From Lutibacter sp. B1 (GTDB lineage: Bacteria > Bacteroidota > Bacteroidia > Flavobacteriales > Flavobacteriaceae): DNA of 64,000 nt. Of the stretch, positions 1 through 11,055 are shown one piece after another (the stretch's first letter is position 1; each line of letters starts with the position of its first letter). Location: the NCBI RefSeq assembly GCF_012524075.1, contig NZ_JAAZUI010000010.1:54972-118971 (forward strand), given 5' to 3'. The notes beneath the pieces were generated by a model. The model did no database searches. It was given only the letters and a program-made list of their open reading frames with translations, and was not told the DNA's origin. Both the position numbers and the translations under genes were made by a program.

Positions 1-1431
<1,431 letters not shown>

Positions 1432-1464
1432 CTATATGTTCTTTTTTATATAAAAAATGACTTA

Positions 1465-1472
1465 CAAATATA
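1465..1472 (-). promoter_or_regulatory. -7 promoter box of gyrB
   Basis: The minus strand reads TATATTTG here, a perfect match to the Bacteroidota -7 consensus TAnnTTTG, about 43 bases before the gyrB start. Confidence 0.6.
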
Positions 1473-1747
1473 ATGAAACAAGTTGTTAATTAAATTGAAT
1501 TTGAGGTTTATAGGCTTTAAGTTATCAACAATTTGTAAGATGATTAAAAGTCTCTTAAAGCCGCTAAAAAGTGCCTTAAAATAGATTTTACTATTTTTTA
1601 ATGATGTTTTTTTGAGTTGTAGAATATTAAATGCGTTAAATTTAAGTATTTTGAAGCATAATATTTTTTTAATAACTTAATTAGTGGAAAAAAATATAAC
1701 TTCGCTAAAAAAAATGCTAAAGTTTTATGGTATATTTATTTAAATAT

Positions 1748-1755
1748 TATTTTTG
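1748..1755 (+). promoter_or_regulatory. -7 promoter box of guaA
   Basis: TATTTTTG matches TAnnTTTG. It ends only three bases before the guaA ATG at 1759, so the transcript would be leaderless or nearly so. Confidence 0.55.
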
Positions 1756-1758
1756 CGA

Positions 1759-3291
1759 ATGCAACAAAAGGTACTTATTTTAGATTTTGGTTCACAATAC
1801 ACGCAATTAATTGCGAGAAGAGTTAGAGAACTCAATATATTTTGTGAGATTTTCCCATATAACAGTAAAAATTTTAAGATTGAAGATTACAAAGCTGTAC
1901 TATTATCAGGCAGTCCTTTTTCAGTTAGAGCTGAAGATGCTCCACATCCCGATTTAACTTCAATTAAAGGCAAATTACCTTTGTTGGGAGTTTGCTTTGG
2001 AGCACAATTTATGGCTCATAATTTTGGTGGAAAAGTAGCAGCTTCAAATACACGTGAGTATGGCAGAGCCAATCTTTCATTTATAAAAAACAACGAGCCT
2101 TTTTTTGATGGCGTAAATGAAAATAGTCAGGTTTGGATGAGCCATAGTGATACCATTGTAGATTTACCTGAACATTTTGAATTGATTGCCAGTACACATG
2201 ATGTTGCGAATGCAGCATTTAAAATTGAAAATGAACTTACTTATGGAATTCAGTTTCATCCGGAAGTATATCATTCTAAAGACGGATTGAAAATTCTTGA
2301 AAACTTTTTAGTTAAAATAGCTAGAATAGCTCAAACTTGGACTCCCGAGTCTTTTGTAGATTCAACAGTTAAAAAGCTGAAAGAAAGAGTTGGAAATGAT
2401 AAAGTTGTTTTAGGATTGTCGGGAGGTGTTGATTCAACTGTGGCGGCAACACTACTAAGTAAAGCAATAGGAGATAATTTGTATTGTATTTTTGTAAACA
2501 ATGGATTATTGCGAAAAAATGAGTTTGAAAATGTATTGGAGCAATACAAAGATATGGGACTTAATGTTAAAGGTGTTGATGCTTCGGCACGTTTTTTGAA
2601 AGAATTGGAAGGTAAAATTGATCCAGAGGAAAAGCGAAAAGCTATTGGTAAGGTTTTTATTGAAGTTTTTGATGATGAAGCTCATTTACTAAGAGATGTA
2701 AAATGGTTAGGGCAAGGAACAATTTATCCTGATGTAATAGAATCAGTTTCGGTAAATGGAGGACCGTCGGCAACTATAAAATCGCACCATAATGTAGGTG
2801 GTTTACCCGATTTTATGAAATTAAAAGTTATTGAACCTTTAAAAATGTTATTTAAAGATGAAGTTCGCAGAGTTGGAAGATCTTTAGGGATTGATGATGA
2901 ATTATTAGGAAGACACCCATTTCCGGGACCTGGATTGGGAATCAGAATTTTAGGTGATGTAACAGCTGAAAAAGTTAGAATTTTACAAGAAGTAGATGCT
3001 ATATTTATCAATGGTTTAAAAGAATGGGGTTTGTATGATAGCGTTTGGCAAGCAGGTGCAATGTTATTACCTGTAAACTCGGTAGGAGTTATGGGTGATG
3101 AAAGAACTTACGAGAAAGCTGTTGTTTTAAGAGCCGTTGAATCTACTGATGGTATGACAGCCGATTGGGTAAATTTACCATACGAATTTTTACAAAAAAC
3201 ATCTAATCAAATAATAAATGGTGTAAAAGGCGTTAATAGAGTAGTGTACGATATTAGTTCTAAACCACCGGCAACAATTGAGTGGGAATAA
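1759..3291 (+). CDS. guaA: GMP synthase (glutamine-hydrolysing)
   Basis: Converts XMP, glutamine and ATP to GMP, the last step of guanine nucleotide synthesis. The N-terminal class I glutamine amidotransferase shows the nucleophile motif LLGVCFGAQ (Cys about 79) and the GIQFHPEV His/Glu motif. The ATP pyrophosphatase domain has the PP-loop [11 protein letters not shown]. The C-terminal dimerisation domain ends with the typical PPATIEWE. At 510 residues the length is normal. An upstream TTG at 1753 would add three codons but lies inside the -7 box, so ATG 1759 ([13 protein letters not shown]) was chosen. The next gene follows after 23 bases and may be co-transcribed. Confidence 0.97.
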   Translation: MQQKVLILDFGSQYTQLIARRVRELNIFCEIFPYNSKNFKIEDYKAVLLSGSPFSVRAEDAPHPDLTSIKGKLPLLGVCFGAQFMAHNFGGKVAASNTREYGRANLSFIKNNEPFFDGVNENSQVWMSHSDTIVDLPEHFELIASTHDVANAAFKIENELTYGIQFHPEVYHSKDGLKILENFLVKIARIAQTWTPESFVDSTVKKLKERVGNDKVVLGLSGGVDSTVAATLLSKAIGDNLYCIFVNNGLLRKNEFENVLEQYKDMGLNVKGVDASARFLKELEGKIDPEEKRKAIGKVFIEVFDDEAHLLRDVKWLGQGTIYPDVIESVSVNGGPSATIKSHHNVGGLPDFMKLKVIEPLKMLFKDEVRRVGRSLGIDDELLGRHPFPGPGLGIRILGDVTAEKVRILQEVDAIFINGLKEWGLYDSVWQAGAMLLPVNSVGVMGDERTYEKAVVLRAVESTDGMTADWVNLPYEFLQKTSNQIINGVKGVNRVVYDISSKPPATIEWE

Positions 3292-3314
3292 ATTCCCGGC
3301 TTAAAAAATAATTT

Positions 3315-5045
3315 ATGAAAAGAATAAAACTTTTAATTGTCTTTCTTTTTTTGTTTTCAGCAGTAATAACAGCACAACAAAAAAAGTATATTTCATACTC
3401 TGTTAAAAAAGGCGAAACTATGAAAAGTATAGCTAAAGAGTACGATTTATCTACAAGAGATTTACTTAAATTAAATCCCGGAATAAGTAGAAAACCAGAT
3501 CCAAATACTGTAATTATTGTTCCCAATAAAAATTATGGTAAAGAAGTTGTTGAACAAGTTAAAACTGACGATAATTTATATTTAGTTAAACCTAAAGAAA
3601 CTCTATTTGGTATTTCAAAGAAATTTGGAGTAACCATTGATGATCTGATAGCTAAAAATCCGAGTTTAAAAGAAGGATTAAAAGTTGGAATGAAATTAAT
3701 TATTCCGAAAGCAAATGTTACAAAAACCACAGAAACTTTAAATTATGTTATACATACTGTTGTTAAGGATGATACCGTATATAATTTAACCAAACGTTAT
3801 AATGTTACTGTAGATCAGCTACTTTCTTTAAATCCTACACTTGTTGAAGGTTTAAAACTAGGAATGGTTTTAAAAATAAAACCCGTAACTGAGATTGAAG
3901 AAACCAATAATATTGAAGAAGAAGAACTTGATAGCAACGAAGCTGAAATATTTTATGAAAATTTAAATTTGCATAAAGATATTAATGTTGTAGTAATGTT
4001 ACCATATCAATTAAATAAGTTGATAGATTCTACCGTAATCTCTAATTTTAGTAAAACAAATTCACTATTAAATATTACAACAGATTTTCATTTGGGAGTT
4101 GAAATGGCTATTGATTCGTTAGTGAAAAAAGGAGTTAAAATACATGTAAATTATGTTGATACTGAAAACTCAAGCTATAAATTAAAATCTATTGTTAATT
4201 CTATTGATTTTGATAAGGTTGATGCAGTTATAGGTCCATTGTTTTTTGAAAATGCATATTGGGTTGCCAAACATGTTTCTGCTCCTGTAATTGCACCTGT
4301 TTATTCTAAAAAGCAAAATACATTATCGGCTTCTAATTTGATAAAATCTGCACCGGAAGAGGATTTGTTAGAAAAAAAAATGTTAAGCTATTTAGAAGAA
4401 AATTACAATGGAGAAAATATTATAGTTGTTAACGATGGTAAAACTGATTCTCAAAGTAAACTTTGGCGTATAGTTAATATTTTAAAATCATTTGATTCCA
4501 TTCAAAATATAGCTGTAATAAAACCTGAAAAAGGATATATAGCAAGTGAAAAAATTTCTCAAAAATTAAAAAATGACAGTGATAATTGGGTACTGTTATT
4601 GAGTGATGAAGTTTTAACTACTGCCGCTACAGTAAATAATTTAAAAGTTTTAGATAAAGAGTTTAAAATAACATTATTTGCTTTAGATAAAGGAGAGAAT
4701 TTTGATAAGGTTGATAATAATTTTTTAGGAGAATTGAATTTTGTTTTCCCTACAACCGATTTTTATGATTTGGATACTAAAAATACAAGAGGTTTTTATA
4801 AATCATACAAATCTAAAAATAATGCGATACCTTCAAAGTATGCAATTAGAGGGTTTGATGTGGCATACGACGCTATTGTAAGAATAGCAAGTAATAAAAA
4901 TTTAGAGGATGGTTTAAAAGCTGGGAAATCAACAAGAATTTCTTCAACGTTTGATTATAATAAAAAGTTATTTGGAAGTTTTGAAAATAACGGAGTATTT
5001 CTAATTCAATATAATAAAGATTTGGAAGCTGTTATTTTAGAATAA
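3315..5045 (+). CDS. LysM-repeat protein with periplasmic-binding-like domain
   Basis: Probable cell-envelope protein of 576 residues. A signal peptide (residues 1-20, ending AVITAQQ) is followed by three LysM modules at roughly residues 25-70, 87-131 and 143-188. Each has the GETMKSIAKEYD-like or KETLFGISKKFG-like helix and a G-k-IP ending. LysM modules bind peptidoglycan glycan chains. From about residue 220 the sequence resembles a type 1 periplasmic-binding fold (NVVVMLPYQL, FHLGVEMAIDSL, VDAVIGPLFFEN), as in LpoA-like or amino-acid-binding proteins. A role in peptidoglycan sensing or synthesis control is inference. The gene closes with a strong terminator shared with the convergent gene. 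Confidence 0.8.
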   Translation: MKRIKLLIVFLFLFSAVITAQQKKYISYSVKKGETMKSIAKEYDLSTRDLLKLNPGISRKPDPNTVIIVPNKNYGKEVVEQVKTDDNLYLVKPKETLFGISKKFGVTIDDLIAKNPSLKEGLKVGMKLIIPKANVTKTTETLNYVIHTVVKDDTVYNLTKRYNVTVDQLLSLNPTLVEGLKLGMVLKIKPVTEIEETNNIEEEELDSNEAEIFYENLNLHKDINVVVMLPYQLNKLIDSTVISNFSKTNSLLNITTDFHLGVEMAIDSLVKKGVKIHVNYVDTENSSYKLKSIVNSIDFDKVDAVIGPLFFENAYWVAKHVSAPVIAPVYSKKQNTLSASNLIKSAPEEDLLEKKMLSYLEENYNGENIIVVNDGKTDSQSKLWRIVNILKSFDSIQNIAVIKPEKGYIASEKISQKLKNDSDNWVLLLSDEVLTTAATVNNLKVLDKEFKITLFALDKGENFDKVDNNFLGELNFVFPTTDFYDLDTKNTRGFYKSYKSKNNAIPSKYAIRGFDVAYDAIVRIASNKNLEDGLKAGKSTRISSTFDYNKKLFGSFENNGVFLIQYNKDLEAVILE

Positions 5046-5049
5046 AAAA

Positions 5050-5085
5050 ATAAAAAAACGCAACCATTGGTTGCGTTTTTTTTAA
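5050..5085. terminator. Bidirectional rho-independent terminator
   Basis: Nine-base-pair stem AACGCAACC (5057-5065) / GGTTGCGTT (5069-5077), flanked by an A run on the left and a T run on the right. It can therefore stop transcription from both convergent neighbours. Confidence 0.85.
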
Positions 5086-5095
5086 TATCAAAACT

Positions 5096-5611
5096 TTATA
5101 TTTTTTTCATTTGTTGTTTTAACATTTTAATTTGATCTGCTAAAACATTTTGAGTATCTAATTTTTTAGCTTCATTAATTAAAGTTGTAGCTTCACGTTT
5201 ACGTCTTTTACTCATTGCAATACCAGCTAATTGTAATTTAGCCATCGCGGTATCATGCTTCATGTTTAACCCCAAACTTAAAGCTTTTTTAAAGTATTTT
5301 TCAGCTTGATTGATATTGGTTTGTGACACCATAATTCCTTGTAAAAAATTATAGTAACCTTCTTGTTTTTTAACTAAAGCACTACTTGGTTTTTTAATAT
5401 AAGACAGCCATTTACTTGCACCTGCAAAATTTTGCTTTCTCAATTGAAGAAAGGCTAATAATATAAATTCATTTTTAAAATAAAATAACACAAAAATACC
5501 GGCTAATAATACTAATGAAATACCATTCATTATATTTCCGTCAATAAATTGAAATATTGACCAAACTACTATTCCGGCTGCAATTACTAATTTTATATAC
5601 TTATTAAACAT
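5096..5611 (-). CDS. Small membrane protein with TPR-like repeats
   Basis: 171 residues. Two hydrophobic segments (about 8-26 and 30-48) are followed by a helical, lysine-rich cytoplasmic part with TPR character (YYNFLQGIMVSQTNINQAEKYFKKALSLGL, then AMAKLQLAGIAMSKRRKREATTLINEAKKL). I do not recognise a defined function. It lies 56 bases downstream of ccsBA on the same strand but has its own TAACTTTG promoter box. A scaffold role at the inner membrane is only inference. Confidence 0.75.
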   Translation of the reverse strand: MFNKYIKLVIAAGIVVWSIFQFIDGNIMNGISLVLLAGIFVLFYFKNEFILLAFLQLRKQNFAGASKWLSYIKKPSSALVKKQEGYYNFLQGIMVSQTNINQAEKYFKKALSLGLNMKHDTAMAKLQLAGIAMSKRRKREATTLINEAKKLDTQNVLADQIKMLKQQMKKI

Positions 5612-5639
5612 ACTATAAAAATTATTTTTAGTTGGTTTG

Positions 5640-5647
5640 CAAAGTTA
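5640..5647 (-). promoter_or_regulatory. -7 promoter box of the TPR membrane protein
   Basis: The minus strand reads TAACTTTG, matching TAnnTTTG, about 28 bases before the start codon. It sits between the ccsBA stop and this gene, suggesting independent expression. Confidence 0.5.
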
Positions 5648-5667
5648 CATTTTTGCAACGGTTTTAC

Positions 5668-8600
5668 TTATTTTTTATAATGTTTTTTATATTGAAAGTA
5701 GGCAACAATTGAAATTACAGATACTATTGCAACAGAGTAATAAACAAAAGTTGGAGTGATAGCTTTATCTCCGCTGGCATAAGAATGCAAGCCTGACAGG
5801 TAGAAATTAACTCCAAAGTAAGTCATTAAAATAGAAGCAAAAGCAGCTACTGAAAAAACGTTGAATATAAATTTACTTCTTAATCCCGGTACTAAGCGTA
5901 AATGCAGTACAAAGGCATAAACCATTATACTTATTAAAGCCCAAGTTTCTTTTGGGTCCCATCCCCAGTAACGCCCCCAGCTTTCATTTGCCCATTGGCC
6001 ACCTAAAAAGTTACCAATGGTTAACATTATTAAACCTACGGTTAATGACATTTCATTAATAATGGTCATTTCCTTAATCATTAAACCGATTTTATTCTTA
6101 TTTTTTTCAGTTGTTAAAATCATTAAGATTAAGGCAATTAAACCTAAAATCATACCCAAAGCAAAAGGTCCGTAACTCGCAACAATTATGGCAACATGAA
6201 TCATTAACCAGTACGAGTTAAGTACAGGAACTAAATTTGCAATTTCAGGATCCATCCAATTCCAATGTGCAACCATTAAAATAAAAGCTGTTAAAAATGC
6301 TGTTGCTGCAATGGTCATAGATGATTTTCTTCCAAAAATAAAGCCGAATAACATGGTAGCCCATCCAACGTAAATCATAGATTCGTAAGCGTTACTCCAA
6401 GGTGCATGTCCACTAACAATCCAACGAGCAATTAAACCTCCGGTATGCATTAAAAACAACCCGATTATAATTGCAATACTTGCTTTTATTAAAAAGTTGA
6501 TGACTTTATTATTATTGAATATTTGGAATATTACAAAAAAGAACATTAACGTACCAATATACATATAGTAGCTAAATAGCTTTTTAAACACATCGTATTT
6601 ATTGTACGCTATTTCTAAATTTATTTTCTTTTCTGAAGGATAAACAGCACTTCCGTATTTCTTTTGGAAATTTGTAAGTCCGTCTAATATTTGATCAGAT
6701 TTAGAATAATCATTGGTTGCTTTTGATTCTGATAATGTATGTAAATAAATAGGAAGTATTTGACGAACAAATACGGAATCTTGCCCTTTAAAGTTGGCTG
6801 TGTTGAGTCTGTTTTGAGAAACCCAAGTATTGTTAGCATCATTTGGTAAAGGGAATATCCTTAAAATATCACCTGTTATTGCAGAATAGAGTAGGTTTAC
6901 TCGTCTATCAACATTAATCACATCTTTTTCAAACTTACTTTTTATATTGCTTTTTTGAGCTTTTTGTTGTTCTTCAGCTATTTTATACATTCCTTTTTCA
7001 TCAAAAAAGTTTGCCAATGTAGCATATTTTTGATCGTGAGGTATATTAATTAAATCTCTTAGTTTTGTGTCTCCTTTTTCTATATAAATTATAGGCATTT
7101 GAAACCACATTCTTGGGTTTTGTTGTATTGATAAAAATACTTGAGTTGCATTTAAATCTCTATAAGTATCGTGTTTACTTACTTTTCTTAATAATTCTGA
7201 TGCGTATGTGTGTACTGGTTTCATTCTACCACCGGCATCTTGTATTACTAATTTGCTGAATTTTTGAGTATGGATTTTATCAATTTTATTAGCTAACAGT
7301 AACGAATCTATTTGAGATTCAGATAACTCGTGATTATGTTGTTGGGCAAACGTAAAAGATGAAATTAGTAGCAAAGCAATAGTTGATATAGTTGCTTTTT
7401 TCGTTCTAATTTTCTGTAAACTTTTTCTAAGAAAATCAAAACGTGTGTTTTTCATAAATAAAATTAAAATCAGTCCTGCGTATAAAAGAAAATACCCAAT
7501 ATAAGTTATTGTTGAGCCCCAAAAATCGTGATTTACAGAAAGGTGAGTTTCTTCATATTCTGGAGTAATATTGTAACTTGACTGGAAGAATTTATATCCT
7601 TTATAATTTAAAATATGATTCATAAAAATTCTAAAATCAAAAGTTTCTTCAGGAGCTATAACAGTTACTTCACTGGCGTAAGACATGGCACTTTCAGAAC
7701 CCGGATATTTGTCTAATTGAAAATCGTTCAATTTTATGCTGAAAGGAAGTTGTTTTTGCATAGCGCCATAACTCATTCTAAAATTAAGATTACCAACACT
7801 AAATTGAGTAGGTTGTTGTATGGCAAATTTTCCGCCACGTAATTTAATATGTTTGGTTTCTCCACCGGTTGTAACATCAAATTCCAATTGAGCCAAAGAG
7901 TTTTGATCTTTATTACCTGAAACGGTTTTATAATTTCCTTTAATAGGATTTTTAGGAATCACAAATTGTAAACCTGCAATTGAATGTACTGCTAATAATG
8001 AAAAATCTTGAATAGAATCTTTTACAATGGTACCTTGAAAATTATCGGCCATTCTAAAAAATGAACCATCGGTTACAGATTTAATTTTTAAATTACCATC
8101 AACAGTTTTAAAATCTATTGTATTTTGTGTAGGTGCGTCAAAACCTACCAAAACGCCATGTACAATTTCTGAAGCTCCTTTTTTAATATAATGGTTGTGT
8201 CTACCACCGGCACCGGATTCGACAAAAAGTAAATACTCATCTCCATTTTCATTTTCTTCAAAAACATCGGTAGCGTTTGGAATGTAATCAGTTAGTTTTA
8301 TAGAAACTTCCTGACCTTTAAAATCGGTATTATATTTGTAATTATTGTTGCCAATTGCAGAAAGCAATATACTATGATGCACAGGTGTTTTTTGTTCATT
8401 GCCATCATTAATAACAGTACTTATGTAATTTTTTTCAGTTAAAAAAGTGTTGCTTACAGCACCTTCTTTAATAGGCATAATACCTTCAAAACTTATATAT
8501 CGGGTAATACCTGCGCCAACTAAAATTAAAAAAAAGGCCAAGTGAAAAGCCAGAACTACTAATTTTTCTTTTCGGTATAATTTGTATTTAAATATATTTC

Positions 8601-8787
8601 CAAAAAAGTTTATGGCAAATAGAATCATAATTCCCTCAAACCACCAAGCATTGTATACTAAAGCTTTTGCAGTTTCAGTTCCATAATCATTTTCAATAAA
8701 TGTTGCAACTCCCATTGATATAGCAAAAACTAGAAACAAAACAGCCATTAAACGGGTTGAATATATTGCGGAAAGAAGTTTGTTCAT
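5668..8787 (-). CDS. ccsBA: Fused cytochrome c synthetase CcsBA (ResB-ResC)
   Basis: System II cytochrome c maturation protein that exports haem and attaches it to apocytochrome c at the outer face of the inner membrane. The 1039-residue product has N-terminal ResB-like membrane segments, a large periplasmic ResB part, a membrane segment near residue 440, and a C-terminal CcsA-like multi-span region. That region carries the haem-handling motif WGRYWGWDPKETWAL and conserved histidine contexts (SGHAPWSNAYES, FVLHLRLVPG). The start was set at ATG 8787 (MNKLLSAIYSTR). The longer frame begins at a TTG at 8823 that lies inside the CAAAAGTA promoter box. The fusion is usual in this family. Confidence 0.93.
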   Translation of the reverse strand: MNKLLSAIYSTRLMAVLFLVFAISMGVATFIENDYGTETAKALVYNAWWFEGIMILFAINFFGNIFKYKLYRKEKLVVLAFHLAFFLILVGAGITRYISFEGIMPIKEGAVSNTFLTEKNYISTVINDGNEQKTPVHHSILLSAIGNNNYKYNTDFKGQEVSIKLTDYIPNATDVFEENENGDEYLLFVESGAGGRHNHYIKKGASEIVHGVLVGFDAPTQNTIDFKTVDGNLKIKSVTDGSFFRMADNFQGTIVKDSIQDFSLLAVHSIAGLQFVIPKNPIKGNYKTVSGNKDQNSLAQLEFDVTTGGETKHIKLRGGKFAIQQPTQFSVGNLNFRMSYGAMQKQLPFSIKLNDFQLDKYPGSESAMSYASEVTVIAPEETFDFRIFMNHILNYKGYKFFQSSYNITPEYEETHLSVNHDFWGSTITYIGYFLLYAGLILILFMKNTRFDFLRKSLQKIRTKKATISTIALLLISSFTFAQQHNHELSESQIDSLLLANKIDKIHTQKFSKLVIQDAGGRMKPVHTYASELLRKVSKHDTYRDLNATQVFLSIQQNPRMWFQMPIIYIEKGDTKLRDLINIPHDQKYATLANFFDEKGMYKIAEEQQKAQKSNIKSKFEKDVINVDRRVNLLYSAITGDILRIFPLPNDANNTWVSQNRLNTANFKGQDSVFVRQILPIYLHTLSESKATNDYSKSDQILDGLTNFQKKYGSAVYPSEKKINLEIAYNKYDVFKKLFSYYMYIGTLMFFFVIFQIFNNNKVINFLIKASIAIIIGLFLMHTGGLIARWIVSGHAPWSNAYESMIYVGWATMLFGFIFGRKSSMTIAATAFLTAFILMVAHWNWMDPEIANLVPVLNSYWLMIHVAIIVASYGPFALGMILGLIALILMILTTEKNKNKIGLMIKEMTIINEMSLTVGLIMLTIGNFLGGQWANESWGRYWGWDPKETWALISIMVYAFVLHLRLVPGLRSKFIFNVFSVAAFASILMTYFGVNFYLSGLHSYASGDKAITPTFVYYSVAIVSVISIVAYFQYKKHYKK

Positions 8788-8820
8788 TATATAGATTTTA
8801 TTATTAAAATAAATGTTTTG

Positions 8821-8828
8821 CAAAAGTA
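8821..8828 (-). promoter_or_regulatory. -7 promoter box of ccsBA
   Basis: The minus strand reads TACTTTTG, matching TAnnTTTG, 33 bases before the chosen start. It also argues against the upstream TTG start. Confidence 0.6.
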
Positions 8829-8995
8829 ATGATAATTGTCATATTACTGTTTTATTATCAAATTTTTAAGACAAATTTATATGTACCAATGCAATAGCAA
8901 AGATAATTGTAACTTTTGTTACTTTTAATGACTATTGTCATTAAAAAAAAAGCTTTAAAATACCGAAAATTTTAGTTATTGATTTTAAAATTCAA

Positions 8996-9003
8996 TAAAT
9001 TTG
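8996..9003 (+). promoter_or_regulatory. -7 promoter box of the tryptophanase transcript
   Basis: TAAATTTG matches TAnnTTTG. Transcription would begin near 9008, giving a leader of about 150 bases before tnaA that holds a 25-codon ORF. Confidence 0.55.
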
Positions 9004-9010
9004 TAATTAC

Positions 9011-9088
9011 ATGAAAAAGTTGAGTTTTTATAAAAAATACTTCAATCACTATTTAAACATAAAGCGCCCGGAATGCTTTAGTATATAA
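9011..9088 (+). CDS. Candidate leader peptide upstream of tryptophanase
   Basis: A 25-codon ORF, MKKLSFYKKYFNHYLNIKRP then ECFSI, begins almost at the predicted transcription start and ends 71 bases before tnaA. Six of 25 residues are Phe or Tyr, and there is no Trp. Its last codons form a hairpin, TAAAGC (9060-9065) / GCTTTA (9075-9080), with the GC-rich loop GCCCGGAAT. The placement recalls the tnaC leader of E. coli, but E. coli TnaC depends on a Trp codon that is absent here. Translation is not proven. Confidence 0.4.
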   Translation: MKKLSFYKKYFNHYLNIKRPECFSI

Positions 9089-9159
9089 TTACTTTTTGTC
9101 TTTTCAACAAAAATTAATTTCTTTTTACATACAATTCTTCAAACTAAATAATATCTATT

Positions 9160-10536
9160 ATGGAATTACCATATGCAGAACCCTATAAAATAAAAATGGT
9201 TGAGCAAATTAAACGCTCAACAAAAGAACAACGTTTAAAATGGATTAAACAAGCGCATTACAATTTATTTAATTTATCATCTGATAAAGTTTTTATTGAT
9301 TTGCTTACCGATTCGGGTACAGGAGCAATGAGCGATAAACAATGGGCAGAAATGATGGTTGGAGATGAGAGTTATGCCGGTTCACTTTCATTCAAAAAAC
9401 TTAAAAAAACTGTAAAAAAAATTACCGGATTTAAGTATTTTTTGCCAACACATCAAGGTAGAGCGGCCGAAAATGTATTGTTTTCAGCTTTAGTTAAACA
9501 AGGGAATATTATACCGGGAAATTCACATTTTGATACCACAAAAGGACATATTGAGTTCAGAAAAGCTACAGCTGTAGATTGTACTATTGATGAGGCTTTT
9601 GATACTTCTATAATTCATCCTTTTAAGGGAAATGTAGATTTGAATAAATTAGAAAAAGTTTTTAAAAAATATCCTAAAGAGAAAATTCCTTTTGTAATTG
9701 TAACAATTACGTGTAACAGTGCCGGTGGACAACCGGTTTCTATTCAAAATATAAAAGAAGTGTCTAAATTATGTAAGGAATATGAAATTCTTTTATACTT
9801 TGATGCAGCTCGTTTTGCAGAAAACGCATATTTTATTAAAAAACGTGAACTTGGTTACCAAGACAAAACCATTAAAGAAATTGCTAAAGAATTCTTTTCT
9901 TATGGTGATGGAATGACTATGAGCGCTAAAAAAGACGGACTGGTAAATATGGGAGGTTTTATTGCTCTTAATAGTAAAGAAGTGTTCAAACAAGCAACGG
10001 TTTTTAATATTATGTTTGAAGGATTTATTACTTATGGAGGAATGAATGGACGTGATATGGGTGCTTTGGCAGTTGGTTTAAACGAGTCTACAGAGTTTAA
10101 TTATTTAGAAAGCAGGGTAGAGCAAGTTGCTTATTTAGGAAATAAATTGGTTGAATTTGGAGTGCCGGTACAACAACCATTTGGTGGCCATGCTATTTTT
10201 TTAGATGCAAATAAATTTGTGCCCACAATTCCAAGAGAAGAATACAGAGCCCAGGCTTTAGCAATAGAACTTTATATTGTTGGCGGAATTAGAAGTGTTG
10301 AAATTGGAACAGTTTTAGCAGATAGAGACCCTGTTACTAGAGAAAACAGGTATCCTGAGTTAGAATTAGTTAGGTTGGCTATACCAAGAAGAACGTATAC
10401 AAATAACCATATGGATTACATTGCGGCAACATTAAAAAATATTTATGATACAAGGAAAGATGCTAAATCCGGATATGTTATTGTAGAAGAAGCTCCAATA
10501 ATGAGGCATTTTACGGCTAAATATAAAAAGATATAA
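9160..10536 (+). CDS. tnaA: Tryptophanase (tryptophan indole-lyase)
   Basis: PLP enzyme that splits L-tryptophan into indole, pyruvate and ammonia. The 458-residue product aligns over its full length with the tryptophanase / tyrosine phenol-lyase family: LLTDSGTGAMSDKQWA, PTHQGRAAENV, TCNSAGGQPVS, and the PLP lysine motif MSAKKDGLV (Lys 257/258). Two positions separate the enzymes. FDTTKGH carries Asp as in tryptophanase (Thr in tyrosine phenol-lyase), and SVEIGTV carries Ile where tyrosine phenol-lyase has its substrate-binding Arg. Tryptophanase is therefore preferred. An Rrf2 regulator follows after 58 bases. Confidence 0.9.
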   Translation: MELPYAEPYKIKMVEQIKRSTKEQRLKWIKQAHYNLFNLSSDKVFIDLLTDSGTGAMSDKQWAEMMVGDESYAGSLSFKKLKKTVKKITGFKYFLPTHQGRAAENVLFSALVKQGNIIPGNSHFDTTKGHIEFRKATAVDCTIDEAFDTSIIHPFKGNVDLNKLEKVFKKYPKEKIPFVIVTITCNSAGGQPVSIQNIKEVSKLCKEYEILLYFDAARFAENAYFIKKRELGYQDKTIKEIAKEFFSYGDGMTMSAKKDGLVNMGGFIALNSKEVFKQATVFNIMFEGFITYGGMNGRDMGALAVGLNESTEFNYLESRVEQVAYLGNKLVEFGVPVQQPFGGHAIFLDANKFVPTIPREEYRAQALAIELYIVGGIRSVEIGTVLADRDPVTRENRYPELELVRLAIPRRTYTNNHMDYIAATLKNIYDTRKDAKSGYVIVEEAPIMRHFTAKYKKI

Positions 10537-10594
10537 TACTCTTTAATCTTTTTTTGTTAATTTTACAACAAAAGAAAATAAAAAAAGATAAATT

Positions 10595-11041
10595 ATGTTA
10601 TCACGTGCTAGTAAATATGCCATATTATCAACACTGTATTTAGCGGAACATTCAAGTAAAGATAAAAAAATAAGTGTAAAGCAAATATCAAAAAGTATAG
10701 ATGTGCCAAGTCCATTTTTGGCAAAATTATTTCAACAATTAGTTCGTGGAAAAATAATTTCTTCAACTAAAGGTCCAAACGGAGGTTTTTATCTGACAAA
10801 AAAGAATAGTAATAGAAACGTTTGCGATATTATTGAAAATATTGATGGTTTAAATAAATTAAACGAGTGTTTTTTAGGTTTAGATGCTTGTGATTCTGAA
10901 AACCCATGTCCTGTACACTTTATTGTAGAGCCTTTTAAAAAAAATATAATGGCTAAATTCAGAGATAAAACCATTATGGAATTTGCTGAAGAAATTAAAG
11001 CAAAAGGTAGAGTTTTAACACTTAAAAACATTGATAATTAA
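10595..11041 (+). CDS. Rrf2-family transcriptional regulator
   Basis: 148 residues with a winged helix-turn-helix (SRASKYAILSTLYLAEHS, ISVKQISKSIDVPSPFLAKL, GPNGGFYLTK) and a cysteine-bearing segment (ECFLGLDAC, then ENPCPVH; spacing C-x6-C-x5-C). That spacing is close to the iron-sulfur ligand spacing of IscR and NsrR, so sensing of iron-sulfur status, oxygen or nitric oxide is plausible but inferred. An inverted repeat, TTTTGTT (10552-10558) / AACAAAA (10567-10573), just upstream could be an autoregulatory site. Its position after tnaA suggests a link, not shown directly. Confidence 0.88.
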   Translation: MLSRASKYAILSTLYLAEHSSKDKKISVKQISKSIDVPSPFLAKLFQQLVRGKIISSTKGPNGGFYLTKKNSNRNVCDIIENIDGLNKLNECFLGLDACDSENPCPVHFIVEPFKKNIMAKFRDKTIMEFAEEIKAKGRVLTLKNIDN

Positions 11042-11055
11042 TAGCTTTTACTGTT

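Noticed and set aside
1522..1530. TTATCAACA, similar to a DnaA box, next to gyrB
   Set aside because: It is a single site without a cluster, AT-rich unwinding pattern or dnaA nearby, so no origin is claimed.
9160..10536. Considered tyrosine phenol-lyase
   Set aside because: The residues that distinguish the two enzymes (Asp in FDTTKGH, Ile in SVEIG) match tryptophanase.
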